A stretch of 64,000 nt of DNA from Pseudomonas piscis (GTDB lineage: Bacteria; Pseudomonadota; Gammaproteobacteria; Pseudomonadales; Pseudomonadaceae). The position numbers were made by a program, and so were the translations under genes. Of this stretch, positions 60,986 to 64,000 are shown in pieces (within the stretch, counting starts at the first letter, position 1; every line of letters starts with the position of its first letter). The DNA lies in NCBI RefSeq assembly GCF_009380155.1, contig NZ_WHUV01000004.1, positions 558,001 to 622,000 of the forward strand, read 5' to 3'. Under the pieces are notes generated by a model. That model saw only the letters and a list, made by a program, of their open reading frames with translations. It had not been told where the DNA came from and ran no database searches.

Positions 60986-61924
60986 TCAGGGGGTCTGTTG
61001 GGTGACCTGGTTGCCACGGATCACCTCCACCGCCGGTCGTGGCGCGGCGCCCTGGACGGTGGGGCTGCGGGGCGCGCGGCCCAGGGCCAGTTGGGTGAAC
61101 TGGAACAGGTTGCTGCTGGCGGCATCCAGGTGCTCGACCGCCTCTTCGTTGCCGGCCCAGTAGTGGGCCAGGCGTTGCTCCTCGCTGCTGCGCACTGCCA
61201 GGCGCAGCACGCCGACCTGGGTGGCCAGCATCATCCGGCTCAGCAGTTGCTCGGGCACGGCCAGGACCACGGTGCGGGCGTTGATCCGGTGCTGGTCCTG
61301 CTTGAGTCGTTCGTCGTTGCTCAGGGCGTTGCCCGGTTGGCCATCGTTGGTCAGGCCCAGTTGTTCGCCCACGGCCAACACCCGGATCGCCGGCACGGCG
61401 ATCTGCGCCGACTGCTGCAGGTTGGCGCTGTCCTGGCGCAAGAACAGCAGGACGTCCACATAGTCGCCGGGGCTCAGTTGGCCTACAGCCCCGATCACCT
61501 CGTCGACCGCCACCGCCAATGCGCGCTCGTCGCTGTGGATCATCCGGGCCAGGGCGCCGCCACTGGTGAAGCTCTGCTCGTTGAGCCAGGTACCGGCGCT
61601 CAGCTGACGCCAGGGGATTCTGCCCACGGCCTGATCGATGGCACTGAGACTGCCGGACGGGGCGGTGCGCAGTTTTTCCAGGGCCAGGTCGCTGGCGGCC
61701 AGGGGCACGAACGGCGGGACGTCGTGTACCAGCACCACCACCGGCTGGCGCGTCTGGTCCTCGGCAGTGCTGGCGGTCTGTTCGACGACGGTGCTGGGAG
61801 TGGGTGGTGGCGCTGCGACTGGAGCGGGCTCGGGTTGACGGCTGAGCACCAGGCCCCAATACCCGAAAAACACCGCACCGACCAAAAGAAGTCCTGCCAG
61901 ACCCATAGTGACGCGACTGTTCAT
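60986..61924 (-). CDS. rcpC: RcpC, CpaB-type pilus assembly protein
   Basis: 312 residues: an N-terminal membrane helix (about 5-27, VTMGLAGLLLVGAVFFGYWGLVL), an Ala/Pro/Thr linker, and a SAF/RcpC domain (ARMIHSDERALAVAVDEVIGAVGQLSPGDYVDVLLFLRQ) that probably binds peptidoglycan or steadies the secretin. First gene of the leftward rcpC-rcpA-tadZ-tadA-tadB-tadC-tadD operon, divergent from flp. ATG at 61922-61924 follows AAAGGGAGAG. Confidence 0.93.
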   Translation of the reverse strand: MNSRVTMGLAGLLLVGAVFFGYWGLVLSRQPEPAPVAAPPPTPSTVVEQTASTAEDQTRQPVVVLVHDVPPFVPLAASDLALEKLRTAPSGSLSAIDQAVGRIPWRQLSAGTWLNEQSFTSGGALARMIHSDERALAVAVDEVIGAVGQLSPGDYVDVLLFLRQDSANLQQSAQIAVPAIRVLAVGEQLGLTNDGQPGNALSNDERLKQDQHRINARTVVLAVPEQLLSRMMLATQVGVLRLAVRSSEEQRLAHYWAGNEEAVEHLDAASSNLFQFTQLALGRAPRSPTVQGAAPRPAVEVIRGNQVTQQTP

Positions 61925-62261
61925 GAAGGCTCTCCCTTTCCTGCTGCACTACAGCCCGTGACAGCCCGTGATTCCAAACGAGTCGATTCGCAATCAGGCA
62001 GCTATGAACATGTAACTATTTCGCTATGTGAAGGTAGTAGAGCTAGGACGAAATGCCATTACCTGGCCAAAAAATAGCTGACAAAAGTACAGCGCTCTCA
62101 ACAGTGTCTGGATTTCTGGCGGTTACCTTCCAACTAATACTTAGTGATTAATCCGTTCTTACAGTTGCTGGGCCCTGTTTTGTTGACAATGCTCAATTAG
62201 CACCGGGGAAATGGACCCGGTGCGGTTCTATCGGCGCCGTCTGGCGCAAAGGAGAGCTAGG
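61925..62261. promoter_or_regulatory. Divergent rcpC-flp control region
   Basis: 337 bases, clearly more AT-rich than the genes around it and without a gene. It must hold the promoters of the Tad operon and of flp. Visible features: a tandem 10-bp repeat ACAGCCCGTG at 61951-61970 in the rcpC leader, CTATG half-sites at 62002-62006 and 62024-62028, and TTGACA at 62183-62188 upstream of flp without a good -10 at the right distance. The flp ribosome site AAAGGAG lies at 62249-62255. Confidence 0.6.
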
Positions 62262-62465
62262 ATGATCCTTCAATATTTGTTGCTCAGGGCGCGCCTGTTT
62301 CTTGACCGTACCGAAGGTGCCTCGGCCATCGAGTACGCGATCGTGGTGGCGATGGTCGCCGTGGTTGTGGTGATGTTCGTGACTCCCCTGGGGAACCAGG
62401 TAATGGCAACCTTCAACAATATTCTCGTCGCCCTGGGAGGTGCGCCAGTGGTGCGTACCCCTTGA
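62262..62465 (+). CDS. flp: Flp type IVb major pilin
   Basis: 67-residue prepilin, the usual size. The leader ends in Gly19, followed by ASAIEYAIVVAMVAVVVVMFV: cleavage after G19 puts Glu at +5 and Tyr at +6 as in Flp pilins. A C-terminal tail of about 20 residues (NNILVALGGAPVVRTP) completes it. FppA should process it, and TadA/B/C with RcpA export it. AAAGGAG precedes ATG 62262. Confidence 0.95.
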   Translation: MILQYLLLRARLFLDRTEGASAIEYAIVVAMVAVVVVMFVTPLGNQVMATFNNILVALGGAPVVRTP

Positions 62466-62520
62466 GGCAGGCAACATGCTGCAATGAAGGCCGTCGAGCA
62501 GCCCGTTCAAGGTAAGGTTC

Positions 62521-62934
62521 ATGAGCACTCCAGCCACCCCACGCCAGCAACTGCTTCTTGTGGATGATGAAGAAGACGCACTGATGGAACTCGCCGAGCT
62601 GCTGGAGGGCGAGGGTTTCACCTGCTTCACCGCCCTCTCGGTGAGGCTGGCCCTGGACCATCTCACCCGCCATCCGGACATCGCGCTGGTCATCACCGAC
62701 CTGCGCATGCCCGAGGAGAGTGGCTTGTCGTTGATCAAGCGCCTGCGCGAGCACACTTCGCGCCAGCACCTGCCGGTCATCGTCATGTCGGGCCATGCCG
62801 ACATGGACGATGTCAGCGACTTGCTGCGCCTGCAGGTCCTGGACCTGTTCCGCAAGCCGATCTACCACGTGCGCCTGCTGGAAACCCTCAACAACCTGTT
62901 CCCCGAGCCCCGGCTGCAAGTCGTCGGGCCCTGA
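62521..62934 (+). CDS. Stand-alone receiver-domain protein
   Basis: 137 residues consisting of one receiver: acidic pair QLLLVDDEEDALMELAEL, acceptor Asp in LVITDLRMPEESG, switch Ser in IVMSGHADMDD, and Lys in LFRKPIY. There is no output domain. It is 55 bases past flp on the same strand and may be co-transcribed. It could be a phosphate sink for PprA, or serve a protein-protein output as CheY-like regulators do; neither is shown by the sequence. Confidence 0.88.
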   Translation: MSTPATPRQQLLLVDDEEDALMELAELLEGEGFTCFTALSVRLALDHLTRHPDIALVITDLRMPEESGLSLIKRLREHTSRQHLPVIVMSGHADMDDVSDLLRLQVLDLFRKPIYHVRLLETLNNLFPEPRLQVVGP

Positions 62935-63001
62935 CTCCCTTATCTCGCCACGGGTCCCGGATTACCGGGGCCTTGGCGTGCCCGAGACATGGCGAAGCGG
63001 C

Positions 63002-63026
63002 AAAAAAAGGCCCGCCGAGGCGGGCC
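63002..63026 (-). terminator. Rho-independent terminator after the TpsB gene
   Basis: Minus strand reads GGCCCGCC-TC-GGCGGGCC followed by seven Ts (As at 63002-63008). It is 22 bases past the TpsB stop. Confidence 0.9.
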
Positions 63027-63047
63027 ACAAGTCACGCAACTGTTCGT

Positions 63048-64000
63048 TCAGAGCTGGTAGCTGAAGCTCAGGCTGTAGCGCGGCCGGCGGTTGTAGGTGT
63101 CCAGGGCTTCGTCGGACATGGGCTTGGCGGCTTCCACGGCGATGTTGTAGTGCTTGGTGTCGCCAAAGCGCAGGCCGACGGCGGCCGACGACAGGCTGCT
63201 GCCCCTGACTGGCAGTTCGTTGAACCAGGTCTTGGAGCGATCCAGCACTACGTAGGGCTGCAGCACCCGGACCCAGGTTCCTTCGCGATTGAAGCTGTAG
63301 TTGACCTCATAGGCCACGCCCCAGCCCTTGTCGCCGGTGGTCTGGTCATCGGGGTAACCCCGGGCGAAGTTCTGGCCGCCAAAGCTGGCCCGTTCGCTGT
63401 CCGGCAAGTTGTCCCGGCTCCAGTACAGGGCGCCGGACAGCACGCCCTGCCAGTTGTCGAGGAAGCGATTGCTCTGCACGCCGGCCAGGCGCACACGGAA
63501 GAAGTCCAGGTCGTAGAGGGTGTTGTTGGTCTTGGCGCCCATGCTGTCGAGGCCGCGGTACAGGCCGGCGCTGAGGATTCGCAGCTGGCGTTGGTCCGAC
63601 TTGCTCCAGTCCCCTTCCAGTGCCAGGGCGCGAATGTCGGTCTTTTCCTCCAACGTCAAAGGCAAGCCATTCACCCGGTAGCGGGTCTTGTCGTTCACCG
63701 CGTACAGGCGTGTACCGACGGTGAGCATTTCGTTGGGCGAGGCGATGAAAGGGTGGCTGACACCAATGGAAAACCGGTCGTTCTCGCGATGGGGTTCCAG
63801 CACCAGGCCGTTGCTGAGCAGCACGTCGCTATGGGGATCGGCTCGATAGCGTGCACCGTACAGGCTCAGCTGGGTGCCCTCCGACCCCAGGAGCTGGTTG
63901 TAGTCCAGGCGGTAGTAGTGCTCCTTGTCCTTGCCTGGCGGGAACAACCCGCTGAGGGCCAGTTGCTCGCCCCAGGCAGTCTGCGCATTACTGCTGATGC
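63048..64000 (-). CDS. TpsB/ShlB/FhaC-family outer-membrane transporter, 5' end outside window
   Basis: About 317 C-terminal codons are visible; the reading frame continues off the right edge without a start. It is the beta-barrel part of a two-partner secretion transporter: alternating strands, the lid-loop motif FARGYPDDQTTGDKGWG (the conserved RGY of loop L6) and a C-terminal strand ending RYSLSFSYQL. POTRA domains and the TpsA partner should lie to the right. It would export a large adhesin or haemolysin. FhaC-like versus ShlB-like cannot be told from this part. Confidence 0.85.
   Translation of the reverse strand, partial: ISSNAQTAWGEQLALSGLFPPGKDKEHYYRLDYNQLLGSEGTQLSLYGARYRADPHSDVLLSNGLVLEPHRENDRFSIGVSHPFIASPNEMLTVGTRLYAVNDKTRYRVNGLPLTLEEKTDIRALALEGDWSKSDQRQLRILSAGLYRGLDSMGAKTNNTLYDLDFFRVRLAGVQSNRFLDNWQGVLSGALYWSRDNLPDSERASFGGQNFARGYPDDQTTGDKGWGVAYEVNYSFNREGTWVRVLQPYVVLDRSKTWFNELPVRGSSLSSAAVGLRFGDTKHYNIAVEAAKPMSDEALDTYNRRPRYSLSFSYQL

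Noticed and set aside
61951..61970. Tandem ACAGCCCGTG as a regulatory repeat
   Set aside because: Two copies of 10 bases next to the rcpC ribosome site may be chance; no other copies were seen in Tad gaps.
62183..62211. Consensus sigma-70 promoter for flp based on TTGACA
   Set aside because: No -10-like hexamer lies 16-18 bases downstream; noted only as a partial match.

Overview
The window looks like chromosome of a fluorescent Pseudomonas (P. fluorescens/protegens-type). It is GC-rich, densely packed with ATGA-overlapping genes, and carries Pseudomonas REP-type hairpins. Three blocks match P. aeruginosa gene orders as I remember them: PA2903-PA2914 (cobalamin genes beside a TonB receptor and ABC transporter), PA4839-PA4856 (speA to retS) and PA4293-PA4306 (Ppr/Tad). 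I found no tRNA, rRNA, CRISPR array or complete insertion sequence.

Layout. 1-925: truncated urea-type binding protein (minus). 1148-1456: small secreted repeat protein. 1557-6484: FecCD-type permease, binding protein, ATPase and TonB-dependent receptor with a Zur-like operator upstream, probably a zinc or zincophore importer. 6638-11793: copper set (PepSY membrane protein, OprC receptor, two DUF2946 proteins, PCuAC chaperone). 11893-12481: a decayed toxin-antitoxin pair split by a 156-bp MITE-like element. 12659-20229: two divergent cobalamin operons (cobK-cbiD-cobL; cobG-cobH-cobI-cobJ). 20302-22373: small proteins (SMI1/KNR4-like, CPCC-type, unknown, MarC). 22415-34747: retS, purD, purH, fis, dusB, a DUF3426 protein, prmA, accC, accB, aroQ, all minus. 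35068-38753: CtpL-like chemoreceptor and GcbA-like diguanylate cyclase. 39042-43354: DUF2333 protein, Nudix hydrolase, Sui1/YciH, arginine decarboxylase. 43449-47628: MATE transporter, small membrane protein, MazG, CmoM, two DUF4136 lipoproteins. 47784-62465: Tad/Flp pilus locus with PprA/PprB and FppA. 62521 to the end: a stand-alone receiver protein and a truncated TpsB outer-membrane transporter.

The window is rich in metal handling (zinc, copper, cobalt/B12) and in attachment control (RetS, GcbA, PprA/PprB with Tad pili, TpsB). The least expected items are the Zur-like box on an iron-looking importer, the Septknot-like repeat protein, the two-step decay of the toxin-antitoxin pair, a REP-like sequence translated inside cobJ, and a CTATG half-site recurring in the Tad control regions.
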